A DNA stretch of 64,000 nt. Source: Climacteris rufus. Lineage: Eukaryota > Chordata > Aves > Passeriformes > Climacteridae. Below the pieces are notes generated by a model. It saw only the letters and a program-made list of their open reading frames with translations. It did not search any database and was not told the origin of the DNA. The translations under genes and the position numbers were made by a program. Below, piece by piece: positions 1-11,482 of the stretch. The stretch spans positions 516,586-580,585 of the forward strand of contig VZRZ01003105.1 of assembly GCA_013398175.1 (NCBI GenBank), given 5' to 3'. Numbering within the stretch: the first letter of the stretch is position 1; each line of letters opens with the position of its first letter.

Positions 1-164
1 CCACATCTTTACAACTACAATATAAACAAAAATTTATACTGTCAAAACACTGAGTCTAAATTGTGCTGTTTTATTTCTACTATAATAAATACAGCAGATA
101 TGGCTCTACTAGAAATGTACAGCAATATTTTGTAAAGGGAGAGGACCAGACTTGGGGGATCAGT

Positions 165-882
165 CAACTCATTCAAGGGCAGGGCTGCCACTCAGGCTGG
201 AGAAAAGGACAGGCAGAAATCTTATGAAACTCAGCAAGGAGAAATGCAAAATCCTACAACCCCCTGCCATGATAGAGGGCTGGGATGAAAGAACAAGTTT
301 CATATGAGCCAGTCATGTGCCTTTGCAGCAAAGAAAGACAGCAGCATCCTTGGCCATATGAAGAGGAGCAAGGCCAGGGGATGTAGGGAAGCAATTATTC
401 CTCTCTACTCAGCCTTTGTCTGGTTTTGCCCCCTCAGGTACAAGAGAGACACTGATCATCTGAAGCAAGTTCAGCAGAGGGCTACCAGGATGGTTGTGAG
501 TGAAGCACTTGCTCTAAGGCTGGAGGAGCAGGGCTTGCTCAGGATGGAGAAGAGACATCAAACCCCAGAGCCTACAAAGGGGTTACACAGAAGAAAGACC
601 AGGCTCCCCACAGAGGGGCATCCCAGGAGGATGAGCCACAACTGATATAAATTGAAATTAGAGCAGATCTGATGGCATAGGAGAAACTTGCCTCCCATGA
701 GGACAGCACAGAGAGATTGTGCCACTGTGATCCCTGGAGGTTTTCAAGATCCAACTGGATAAATCTCTGAGCAACTTGGTCTGATTTCACAGTTGTCTCT
801 GTTTGGAGAAGGAGGTTGGACTAGACATCTCCTGAGGTCCTTTCCAACCCCAATTATTCCATTATTCCATGATTCTGTAATT
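165..882 (+). mobile_element. CR1 LINE fragment, 5'-truncated, with 3' tail
   Basis: This is a non-LTR retrotransposon remnant of the CR1 family. Blocks recalled from avian CR1 appear in the right order: a ggctggagaaa segment near 197, the atgaaactcagcaaggagaaatgc-type segment near 225-247, the atgagccagtcatgtgcc segment at 304, a cagcagagggctaccaggatgg segment near 472, and a tail with ggttggactagacatctcc followed by ctttccaacc and attcca/attctg octamer-like repeats ending near 880. The copy is truncated at its 5' end and shortened internally. The left boundary is approximate because the match fades between 130 and 200. CR1 inserts without a poly-A tail, which fits the octamer-like end. Family assignment is confident; the subfamily is not determined. 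Confidence 0.9.
304..645 (+). pseudogene. Remnant of CR1 ORF2 C-terminal region
   Basis: The first half of this 113-codon open frame resembles the extreme C-terminal part of the CR1 ORF2 (endonuclease/reverse transcriptase) polyprotein. It starts MSQSCAFAAKK and continues through an ILGHMKRS motif, a CREAIIPLYSAF motif and a VQQRATRMV motif. These match the order of the MSQ...ALAA / ILGCIKRS / REVILPLYSAL / VQRRATKM blocks that I know from avian CR1 translations. The block that normally joins LYSAL to the YKKD motif is mostly deleted here (WFCPLRYKRD). After about residue 65 the frame diverges and ends early. It has no catalytic reverse transcriptase domain, so it cannot be functional. It is a decayed fragment, not a host gene. 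Confidence 0.75.
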
Positions 883-2559
883 AACTGAGCATGAAACCTA
901 AGATGGAGAGAAATTAAATTGCTTTCTTCTTACTCCATCCCCCTGTCCAACTATTTTTCTTTAATTATTTTTGAGTACTGACATGGAGAGTTAGCTTTCA
1001 GTATTCTCTGGTAAACAAAGCTATGTAACTTACATTATTTGATTGACTGCACAAAATATGACACATTACAACTGGTGCAGTGAAGAAAGCATGTGGATTT
1101 ATCACCTGATGTGTATTTTTTTGTATTGAAACTGCATATGACTCAGACCAACTTAACAAAGGAAGAAATAAACTCAGTAAACTATTGCACAGCTGGATAC
1201 ACAATCGAGAACCAGTTTCCTAATTTTAAATTTCCTGCATATTTACTAAAGCATTGCTTCATGCACTTCTCTCTTGCATCTCCCAATCTCAAAGGCAATA
1301 GAAACTGCAGAAGATACTGTGAAGTTCATTATAATCTTATCCTAAATAGCATTATACATTTTTAGATGGACCTTTAATGATTTGCATGTAAGCAGATTGG
1401 TGGAATTTCATGAGCAGAAAACAGTAAATAGTGGGCAAGGGCTTGGATGTGGAGCCAGAACACTTTTGCTCTTTGTATTCTGTCAGATGTAGATGCCAGA
1501 TGACCTGCTCCTGTGGAGGCTTTAGAAAATTAAACGGAAATGATTCTGTGAAGAGCAGAGGCCATGATCTCTTCACAACCTATTCATATTTCCTTGCCCT
1601 TCCTGCCCGCTTGTCTCGGATTATCTATTTTGACTTCACACAGAGAAGTTTAAGCATACAAAACCCACAGACCTTTTACCCACCCCAGATGAAAGCTCAT
1701 ATGTCTTCCTTAGGGGCTGAATACATACACTATGCTCACAGGACTCTGTGCTCTTGTCCCACGAGGGACTTTGAATCACCTTTAAATTAGTTTTTAGGTT
1801 GTCTAGATCAAATGAAAGAATAAACGTGAACAGCCAAGCCAGAGAAGAATGCATTACGACAGTCATGGCTAAGTTGTAGCTGTTTTTTTCTCCTTAGTAT
1901 GCATCCTCCTGAAGGCAGCCAGGGTGGCTTATTGTATCTCCAATCCTGGATATTGACAGAATGAGGTAGAAGCTAATGGCTGAATCCAGCAACAGGCCTT
2001 GTAGCTAAAAAAGCAAAATAAGCACATTGCACACAGCTCTATTTTTTATTAAATACAGTTTAAAGCCTGGCATTAAGGGTGTTGTTTTTTGTTTTTCTAA
2101 AAATCCCAGATCGTTTGAGGACAGGCTGCCAAGTTCATCCATCAACTGAGCCACTGAAATATTTTTGTTCTGAAAAATTTATACAGCATGAGTTCTCCAC
2201 AACCTGCAACTGTGCGGACTTTTGTTTTTAAATTATAGTCTTCCACTTCAATTCAATTCTTTCTTTAAAAAGGATAGGCCTCTGTTTTAGAAAAACATGT
2301 TTGCCTTCTGTGAGCTACATGGCCTTGAAAAGAACAGGTATTTTCTGCAGGATGCAGGCCCTGGAGGCTGGAGGATGGGAATTTTAAGCATGTATTTAGT
2401 TGTGTCCATGTTAGAGTTACAGTTTTCTTCTGGGAAATCTCATTTTCTGTTAGCACAAGTCAAAATGTTCTACAATGAACTCTGACTTCTCAAAAACAGA
2501 ATTTTAGGCAATGAAATGTTTCTTTCTACAATAAAAACACACCTTCGACTGTTGTTTTT
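883..2559. other. Unique AT-rich non-coding stretch
   Basis: I see no gene, RNA gene or recognisable repeat here. Open frames of 60-119 codons occur on both strands and overlap each other with no recognisable motif, as expected by chance. Confidence 0.6.
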
Positions 2560-2634
2560 ATAGAATCAGAATAATTCAGGTCAGAAGCAACCTTGGGAGG
2601 TTATCTCAGCCAAGCTCCTGCTCAAAGCAACTTT
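2560..2634 (-). mobile_element. Short CR1 3' tail, antisense
   Basis: Read on the + strand this is the reverse complement of a CR1 3' end: tagaatcagaataattcagg, then a gaccttgggaggtcatc-like block and the ctcctgctcaaagca block. Only about 75 bp are recognisable before the similarity is lost. The copy is 5'-truncated and old, with several substitutions. No coding part is left. Confidence 0.75.
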
Positions 2635-5600
2635 TACATTCAACAAGAAATTATAGGCTATGTATAATGATTATGTTAGAACCCAATTAGCCTCAAAGGA
2701 TAACATCCTAACCTCTGTCCAGCTCTCTTTCATGTAGAGGCATGGCATACGGTCGGAAGTGTATAGGAATATAGCCTGCATTGTGAAACAAAAATAGATC
2801 TGACACAAATGTCATAAGGCATGAAACAGTACAGAGAAGTTGTAAGGCTGAAGACCGCACATAAAACAATACAGACAAAATCTCCCTTCATGACAAGTTT
2901 CTCTTTTTGAAATAATTCAACTTATTTTTAGAAAAGGAAAAGAGAAAACACTCAGAACAAGGTGACTGACAATGGTTTATTAAGGAAAAATCCATCAAAA
3001 TGCATTTCCAATGCGTAAAAGTCTTTGTATCTACACAAATTCCTGATATTATTTATTTATTACTAAAACTAGAATAAAGTCAGAGGAATTCCTTAATTCC
3101 AGGGTTCTTAGTGCAGCAGCCCTAAATGGCACTAGTATGAATGCACACAAATGCAGTTGCACTGTTGTGACTGCAGCATTGCAGTGGGCTCACAGCTGGC
3201 TCCTGGGCTTTCCCTGCCCTGCAATCTCAGCAGCTGCAAATTCCAAATGGAATTCCAACAGCAACATTGGAAAGCAATGCATTATAAACACAAAAATCCT
3301 ACACCCTGCTGGTTCCCAGAACAGTGTATCCAGCCTTACAACCTGTCCCATCCAGGGACAGGACTCCTGGGATAGCATCAGCTCATGAGAAATTTGTGCA
3401 GTATTTAGTCTTTACCTACAACAGTTTTAGTGAGTAAAACTTCTGCCCCTCCTTCAGCCACATATACCTGGCCATTACAACTTGCATTATAAGCAATGCA
3501 AGCAGAAAACATAACCTGGGCCTAGCAAGCTGGACTTGTTCATAATTGGGATACCAACAGCCCTGCCCATTGTGCCATTCCAGCCATGATATTCTGTTGC
3601 TCTTAAAACAGTTTCCAGACATGAAAACCTAAGCTGCTTCCTAGACCTTTTGGATGTCCAGGCTCCATTACATTTGACTGACATGCAACCTGCAGAAGAT
3701 AAGGATCATATATCATTATTATCACTAAAATGCCAAAACAGTGTAGTGATTCCCCACCAAATTCAGCTAATTTTCCTTCTTAAACCATAAGACAAGGGTG
3801 TTCACTGACCTAAAATTCTCAGGAAATCCCAATGCAAGGTGTCTTACTTTCTTAGTCTAGTAAAAGGCAATAAAGCACAATCCATAGCCAATAATGTATT
3901 TGATATCTATAGGAATATTAAGTTATTCTTACAACAGACAAACCACCAGCTTCATTAAACTGTAGCAGTATTATTGCCAACATGTGGTGGCAAACCCATT
4001 AGTTCTGCATGACGGTGTAACTTTGCAAAGTAAGCCATATGTGGAAGTTTAATTGTTGTTTGTTTATTAAGCTAGTTGTAAAATTGTTAATGATGTACTA
4101 ATACAATGCTAAAAATTTTCCAATCATTAAATATGTTGGTTGTTTTCTCCGTTGAAGCAACCTCACACATTCTAAGCACACATTCACATATCCTGCACTA
4201 AGGTTAGCCTTTAGCACTGTGTAGCAGTTTATTCTCTCTGAGACTAAGGACTAAGTCAATGGCAGCATGCTACACATAACCCTTCCAAAAAACTTTTGAA
4301 AGCAAAAGATCTCTGCATGCTGAAATACAGATTCATGGAACACAAAATTAATGTAATTACTTTAGAGAGTGTTAAAAGTGTGATCAAACTCAGCTTATAT
4401 ACAGTGAGCCAACAGTGAGCCTTTCATTTAGATAGAGTTTCACTGGAGTTGATGGCTCTAAAACAATACATGGCTAAAAATATTTTCACAGTTACCACTT
4501 GGAGAGGTAAAAGCCATAAAAGGTTTGTCAAAAGGAAAGGAAAAAAAAAAAAAAGCCAGAAGCCAAAAATTCCTGTCAACAAAAACCACTACAAAACAGC
4601 TTTCCTTTCCCTCTATACTATTTTTAAGGGGATCTCTCTCTTTAACCAGCAGAGAGATTAATTTATTTTTTCTTTTTTACAATATCACACAAACACAACC
4701 AAAACACACAAATAAAACTTTGAATACACCAGCACCCCGAACTGCACATACAACTGTTACTGGCTCAGGCAACACTTAGTGACAAAGCTTATGGCTTTCC
4801 ATCTGTCACCAAAAAGCCGCACAGCCTCAGAGCTGAGCTCAGTGACCTGCTGGATGGGGGTAGGCTTCACTCCTTATCTGGCTGCTACAGAGCTGAGGAT
4901 GGAGAAGGGCTGCCCAGGACAGCTGGTCACACAAAAGAGGGGACAACTCATCCCAGCTGGGGAAACTGTCCACGTCACTCCAGAAGCACTTTTTGATAAG
5001 ATTAGGAAATTAGACATGGGCAGAGCGAGCACTGAGAGAAAGAGGAAATCATGGAAGTTCAGAAGGACCCTTCTCTGGTTTGCTGGGAGACCCTGGAATG
5101 AGTTTATGTTCAGTCCAATTTCTCCGGCCCATGTGAAATTAACTGTTCTTCTCAACACAGGCAAAATAAACCATCTTGTGCAAGTAACGAGCTTCCTAGG
5201 CCAAAGACAAAATTGTACATTGATGTGAATCCTAGCTCTTCCCTAGAGACTGGCCTTTTAAGGTGAAAAAGGAAGAAAAAGGCAACAATTTAATAAAAAA
5301 CCCAGAGCAGGACTTCCCTATTGCTGTCTGTGATATTGTAGAGAAAAACACATGCAATCTTCGTGCAAAGAGTGCATTGAACTGATTGGCAATCAGAGAA
5401 ACTGCCAGTTTCCAGAGAAAGTGGACTGGAGACACCCAGAAATTTCTGAAAAATACCCAAAGCCTTCAGCTTGTGCTCAGAGGAGATTTCTTGATTTTAA
5501 AAGATAGCACAATTAGAGGAAGCCCAGATATGTGATTGCAGTAGAAAAGAATAATTTTCATAAACAGACAAAAGTTGTAATTAGTTTAAACCTTCCTTGT

Positions 5601-5697
5601 CTGTTTGTATAATATTTTTGAGCAGATGGCTTTGGCAAAGAGCTGGGATTTGCACGCCCACTTGCATTTTGCAGTGATAAAATAAAGATGAAAGACA
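2635..5697. other. Unique AT-rich non-coding stretch
   Basis: There is no recognisable gene. An A14 run lies at 4541-4554. An open frame of 149 codons at 4779-5228 (+) covers the least AT-rich part, but its translation matches no family I know and the opposite strand is also open for 96 codons. I therefore treat it as chance. Confidence 0.55.
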
Positions 5698-5761
5698 CAT
5701 CTTAGGTCATCCAGTCCATTGCCCTATGAGTGAAGGATTGATCCCTGCAACATGTAAACCA
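5698..5761 (-). mobile_element. Possible degraded CR1 3' end, antisense
   Basis: The segment cttaggtcatccagtccatt followed by gccct resembles the antisense CR1 3' block that normally reads aggtcatccagtccaacccc. The flanks do not continue the match and the terminal octamer is missing. It may be an old fragment or a coincidence. Confidence 0.35.
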
Positions 5762-7258
5762 GCAGTCAACCATTTGCCATCTGATGCACACAGTTATCCA
5801 AACAGAAGGGATCTATAGGGAAGATCACCAGGCATAGAGAGAGGGGGGTGAGATGCATAAGAAATCAGAAACGTTTACATTGGTAAAGGAAAAAATATTT
5901 ACTGCAGAATTAGCTTCATGGAGAGTCAATAGTCACAAGAGAGCAAGGCTTCAGTTACAAAAACTAAATGTTTTATAAGAGAGGGATTTAAAACACCCAA
6001 CAGCGTTGGTCTTACCACCAATGCAGAAGTGGCATCTCTGCTGCTTCCAACACTTGTGAAGAAATAGTAAGGGAATTAGACTCACCCTTGCAAAGTCAGA
6101 AATTTTGCAACCACAGTTAACTGCACAGCTTTCAGGCAGCCTTCCCAATCCTGCAACACAGGAATTTGGGAATGCTTTCACATGGATTCTGACATGTGCG
6201 TAAGGATGACTGCTCCGTGTATTTCTAGAATATGTTTTATTTTACTTCCTATTTACCATTTATCCAGTGCTATAGTCCCTTCTATTTTCATTACTAAGTT
6301 TCCTTTCTTTTATGCTGTTTCTTTCAAAAAGTTCTCCTGACAGTTTTCTACAGTCAAGATTAGGTTGAAGTAATGATTTAGACTGTCCCTCCTAGAAGGA
6401 TTTAGACTGGGACTTTTCTTTTTGCATTTAAAAACACAGCCAGTCTGCAGGTCTTTTACCAATTCTGCTCCTACATAATCCATATTTAGCAGTTTCTTTC
6501 ACTATAAAAAGCATGCAGTACTTCCTGTAAAGAACAGCTCTGCAAAACAAAGGCAAAACACACTTAACTCTACACTGTGTGTCAATCCACACAAGTGAAG
6601 ATCTGTATTATATTCTATTTATATATATGCATTAAAAAACCCAGCCCTTTCCATTTGATTTTCTCTCTCAGATATGTACTTAGCATCTAAATATTCTAAT
6701 TATTATTTGAATGATGGTAAATGAAAAGCCCCAGTAGCCTATTGACAAGTGCTTATCACATCTCCAATTCTCATCTGTGCACTTCTAAAGCCCCTTTTGA
6801 GCTTGTATTTCAGCATTTCCCTAAAAATAATGGGAGTTATAATTAGAGCCTAGCAGTAACAAGACTTAACAAATAACAATCAAAAGAGAGCCACCAACAG
6901 CTAAAATACAGAAGAGGAGGAACATCAAGGCCATACATCAGTGAGAACTCTCTATAAATCAGAGCAGTACAAACAGTGCTCAGACCTGTGGTAAATTTGT
7001 ACATCAGAACTGCATAGGTTAGATGGGCAGATTAGATAAATAAATCCATTTCTTTCTGTCTGAAAGGGAAAAGATACAATGCCAGGTACACAGATTACAA
7101 TAGAAGCTTTTGTTTTATTACTCAAAAAGCAAGTAGAGACCTTCTCTTTAGCAAAACAAAAGGATGGAAAGGGGTGCTTTACATGCCTTCCATGGATTTT
7201 CTCACCCTGTAAGGCTACTGCCGTTGAATGACACCAAGCTCAGACTCCCCCACACAGC
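5762..7258. other. Unique AT-rich non-coding stretch
   Basis: Nothing beyond AT-rich single-copy-looking sequence is visible. It has short AT tracts, for example near 6618-6630. Confidence 0.55.
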
Positions 7259-7305
7259 AAAAAAAAAGGGGGGGGGGGGGGGGAAGGAAGAAAGAAAAAA
7301 ACTGA
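7259..7305. repeat. A9-G16 homopolymer junction plus purine tract
   Basis: A run of 9 A (7259-7267) is followed directly by 16 G (7268-7283) and then an A/G-only tract to about 7300. The tract is all purine on the + strand. A G16 run can form quadruplex structures and is prone to length error in sequencing, so its exact length is uncertain. Confidence 0.95.
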
Positions 7306-10300
7306 GAAATAAAACAAAAAATACAGCTTTCCTTCAGGAGAGGTGGCATTTTAAAACTATAGCTGTGCAATAGCTAGATTTAACCACATCATGAGAGACA
7401 TGAAAACAAATCTAATAACTACATTTCTAGATAGATAACAGAGGTAAGTCCTGTCCAGAAAGCTTACTTCTGCTTTACTTTCAACTTCTTACTTATTTTC
7501 AGATTTAGCTGGATGGAGACTCTAAATTAAGGGAAACAAATTAAATACGAGGAAAAAATTCCTTGGGCATAAAGAAATAGCACAGAAAAGACCATGGGCT
7601 TTGTGAGCATTTCTTAGAAACAAAATACTATTTGGTACATCCTATCATAGGACTTCAGTGTCTTTCAACATTAAGAAATACACCTACACTTTGTGAGGGG
7701 GGAACCTTGCTGAAGGCTGTTCAAATATCAGCTGCAAAGTCGAGGGCAGACCTCAGAGTTAGTGTCCTTCAACACTGTGCTCTTTCACCACAAATGTTTG
7801 CTTCCTCCCATAGCTGAAAGCAGAGAAATCTCAGTGTACCAAAGCAAATCCTGTCGATTTCGAAGCAATCAAGCTATCTTCCAGAGCAAAATGTCTGCTG
7901 ACATACTCTGCCTGCCTCTGTAACCAGACTTGTTGGGCACTATTGCAAAGCTGATTCTGTAAAGCAGCAAAAAATCCCATTGACTGTAAAAAGGAAAGGG
8001 ATGGCAATAACAGATACTTCTTGTTCTGCCTTCTCCAGTCCATGAAATGTCCTAGCAAAAATAAAATGCAACGAGTCAAAATATAATAAGGGAATTTCAC
8101 CAATAAGGATGAAATTGCAAAAATTATGTCACACATCAGTATCCTGACTATATTAAAAAATTGCCAAAAACATAGAGGTTTTTTCTGTTTAGAGTCCACT
8201 AAGTAGGCAAAACCAGAGATGATACAGGTCTGCACAAATTCAGAACTACTGAAAGATCCTGACTTGTTTTATGTTTTACTCAAGCAAAGGATGCAGCCTG
8301 CAGTAGTAGTAAAACTCATTATTAAATGATTCAATGTTTTGCATTTATTCTGAACCTTCCTTATGAGCATTTGAACGGTCTTATAGATATTGACTTATTC
8401 AACAATGTGATTTGGAATGGTATTTGAAAACGGTAGTAAATACAACTGTGGTGCTGAGTTTCCATCACAAGAGCAGCTAGTTTGATACCACGAAAGCTAC
8501 TCCTTTTATTGGCATCTCTTAACAAAAGAAATACAGTGTTTCATAGTTTTGGAATAAATAAAAAGGTTGTTTTACGAAACCTTTATACTGTCCCAACTTA
8601 GAAGATTGTTTTTGTCAGAGCAGTGCTAAAACAGCCTTATTCCAGTTGGCTAAAGAGCCAGTATTTCAATTTGTATTAGAAGCAAACAAACAAAAAACAA
8701 ACAACAGGCACAAAATCACCTCAGTGAAACAGATTGATCTCAGTATAAGATCATGAGAACTGCAATTGAAAACATATAGCAGCCAGACAACTCTCCCCAA
8801 AAATACCAACTTTAAGCAAGCTGAGTTATTTCTCTGAGGCTTCCCAAAGAGAGAATCCATTGGAAGATGGTGCAGGTCATTGGCAGTGCCACATTAGAAG
8901 CTTTACCTGCACCACTCCCAAGCAGGCAGATAAAACGAGGACACTGCTTTCTTTCCACATTGGAGAGGTACAAACAAGGCTCTTTGCTCGTGAGTATAAA
9001 ATGAGACAATAATTAAAATTATGACTAAAGAACAAAGATTCAGTGGAAAATGGGCCCTGGGAATTGAAATGCAAGTTTCCCTTGGTGTGTTCAAGGGAAA
9101 TGCAATGTCTTTTACCCTAAAAGACCATTGCTTCCCTTTTCTACAAAGACTAAAGCTTCCTTTAGACTCTTTGTGAACAGATATGTTGTAAGGGTTAGAC
9201 AATAGTCCTTAAACACCTTTCAAATGCTTCATTTAAACATGAATGCAATAATATAGACGCTGAGAAAAGAACCAGCTGATTAGCTAGTCTGATTTAGCAT
9301 GTGTATTTAATAAAGATGAAAAACCATCTTTTTCTGCTTTCCAACAAGTAAATGCCTTATCTATCACCTTAAATTTTTCCAATGTTTTATTCTTTGAAAG
9401 GAAAAATATTAAAATAAGACACAATCAGCACAAATTTGCTGAAAAAAAACCCAACCTTTTTATAGTTTCATTTCTATTTGCATGCCAAATGTAAACTTGA
9501 AGCAAAGTGACCTTGGTTATAAAAAATAAGAAAGCAATGTCAGAATTCATAGGACCTACCATTAGTATTTCATTCTGACAGGTAGGAAATAGGCATGTCA
9601 GCAGTTGAATGTTACGGACTGAGCTGTGGCCCTGATCACAGTCAAAGCGGTAAATTTCTGCCTACAAAAGTAATTTCCATCAAAACAAAAAGTGCTTAAA
9701 TAATACAACTATCTTGAGATGAAAATAACTTTCTACGGCTGAGCTCAAAGACAAACAAATGAAAATGCAACAAATAGCTTTTCTATTGTGTAAAAGCCAG
9801 AAAAAGCAACATTAGGTGCCATTAAATTGTACAATGGTTAAGCATTCACTGAGCTTTCTAGTTTAGAAACTTTTTTCATAGGAAAAACTCTACTGAAAAA
9901 ATGGTTACACAAAGGCTTCATATATGGACTTATTCTATTCAGAAAATCCAAATTATAACACTGAAATTAAACTAGCAACATCTGAAACTAGTCCAATACT
10001 CATGTTATGTCATCAAATAATCCTCATATGTTCAAAAATTAATGGGAGCATGAACCAAACAGAGTTGGACCAAAGCTGCCATTACTAATACAGTCAATAA
10101 TAAGATTTTTCCCATTATTTTTAGAAAATTAGATAGCAAGACTAAATTAAATATCAGTTAAACCAAGTTTTTACAATCAAGGCAAGTCCATGAGTAAGTG
10201 CAACAAAGCTTTAAAAAGATTATTTTGATTTTCATATATGAAGCTCCAAGGGTATTCCTGGTTTCATTTCCCAACTCCATTACCAATTCTAATATTTAAA

Positions 10301-10639
10301 CATACAGATTCACTTTCTTACCAGACTTCAAAATGGACAGCCCCAAAAGCTCTCCTGGTTTATGTATTTTCTACAGAGGCACTGTCATCTTAGTGTGAAA
10401 TTAAATACAAAAGAAGAAATGATGATTCAGTAAAAATTGCTCAAACGTACTCATGATCCAGTTTTCCTCCTTCTTTGTGCAAAGAAATAAACATTAAGAA
10501 CATTTTTTCCAATCCTCCCTCCATGAGCCTCACCCAAGCGATTCCTTCCCACTTCACCTGGAGTCATGTCATTGAGACCTAGGGACAGATTAGTCAGAAA
10601 ATAATTTTGGTTTAAAAAATTTGTTATTCTGATGGTTCT
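7306..10639. other. Unique AT-rich non-coding stretch
   Basis: I see no recognisable gene or interspersed repeat. Minus-strand open frames at 7831-8235 (134 codons) and 8903-9202 (99 codons) show no domain or motif that I recognise. A weak minus-strand acceptor-like site (tccctag on the minus strand near 10579-10585) precedes a short open block at about 10530-10580. It could belong to the candidate transcript described at 10640-10851. Confidence 0.5.
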
Positions 10640-10851
10640 TTTTGTCAGATTGATGCTTTTATTATACTGAAAAATATCAGGAAAGATGCAAAACCAGACT
10701 GGAGTGGTCCAGGAAAAGAACGGAATTGGGTATGGTTTCCACGCCATGATGTTGCTCCGGTTGGTGAACTTGCTGACTGTCCTCATCGAGCTCCTTCATG
10801 GCCTCTTTCATTTAAGTGGAAATAGGACATTGCAAGTAAAAGAGGAAGGAA
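10640..10851 (-). other. Candidate terminal exon (unproven)
   Basis: On the minus strand a strong 3' splice-site-like stretch (ttatttcctgtttccccag) ends at 10852, so an exon could begin at 10851. Four CpG sites fall within about 75 bp (10720-10795) of otherwise CpG-poor DNA. A polyadenylation hexamer AATAAA lies on the same strand at 10658-10663. Joined to the upstream candidate at 11400-11482, the frame runs 14 codons into this segment and stops at TGA (10810-10808). Alternatively, the segment contains a separate 44-codon open frame (10811-10677, minus) starting MKEAMKELDEDSQQ, rich in acidic and Gln residues. Neither translation matches a protein I know. It could equally be non-coding. Confidence 0.2.
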
Positions 10852-11399
10852 CTGGGGAAACAGGAAATAATTGATTCCAAGTTTTACAAGCACTACTAAA
10901 GGGAATGTCAGTTCCCCTTGGCTCATGACCAAGATTTAGTCATATTCTTCAGTAAAACACACGTTCATCCTTCTACCTACAAAAATAATGTTCTAAAATA
11001 TTAGCCATACAGATATACAGCCTAATACTTCAGGGAATAAAATTTGAGCATTGTTTTAATGTGAAAAAATTTAAGTAGAGCAACATTGCTTCAACTTGCT
11101 CTCCTTTTCATCATGTCTTTAACAAAAGCTAGAAGAAGGACTATTCCCTGAAGGATTAAAAAAATAGGTCATAGATAAATCCAAAGCAAAACCATTTAAA
11201 TAAAGATTTGATAAAATAAAAGACTTTGTGAGCATCTAGTAGAAATAATGTACAGAAAAGCATCTAAGAAAGATAGGAGACAATCGTCCAGAGACATTTT
11301 CCCATACTTAGCCTTTATTTTAGGAATGTACTGTGTAAGGGATTTATCAAGACACAGTGGGAAGAAAAACACCCAAGTCTCTCTGACCTCACTACTTAC
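10852..11399. other. Spacer between the two candidate minus-strand exons
   Basis: The stretch is AT-rich with no repeat or coding signal. If the flanking exon candidates are real, it would be a short intron starting GTAAGT on the minus strand at 11399 and ending CCCCAG at 10852. Confidence 0.3.
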
Positions 11400-11482
11400 C
11401 TGCTGTTGTTGGCACCTTTGAAACCTTCCCTTCCCCCCCAGTGGACTCTAATACCTCTGATCTCATTTCCTTCTTATAATTG
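11400..11482 (-). other. Candidate 83-nt internal exon (unproven)
   Basis: On the minus strand an acceptor-like gtgtgctcag precedes 11482, and an exact consensus donor (cagcag then gtaagt) follows 11400. One frame is open across all 83 nt, with 27 full codons of hydrophilic character including a KKEMRSEVLES motif; the other two frames have stops. The same frame stays open for about 20 codons further upstream, so the acceptor could instead lie at a cttctgacag site near 11526. I do not recognise the peptide. A chance open block flanked by splice-like signals is common in a window of this length. Confidence 0.18.

Noticed and set aside
4779..5228. 149-codon plus-strand open frame
   Set aside because: No recognisable motif; the opposite strand is also open for 96 codons over the same bases, and no splice or promoter context supports it.
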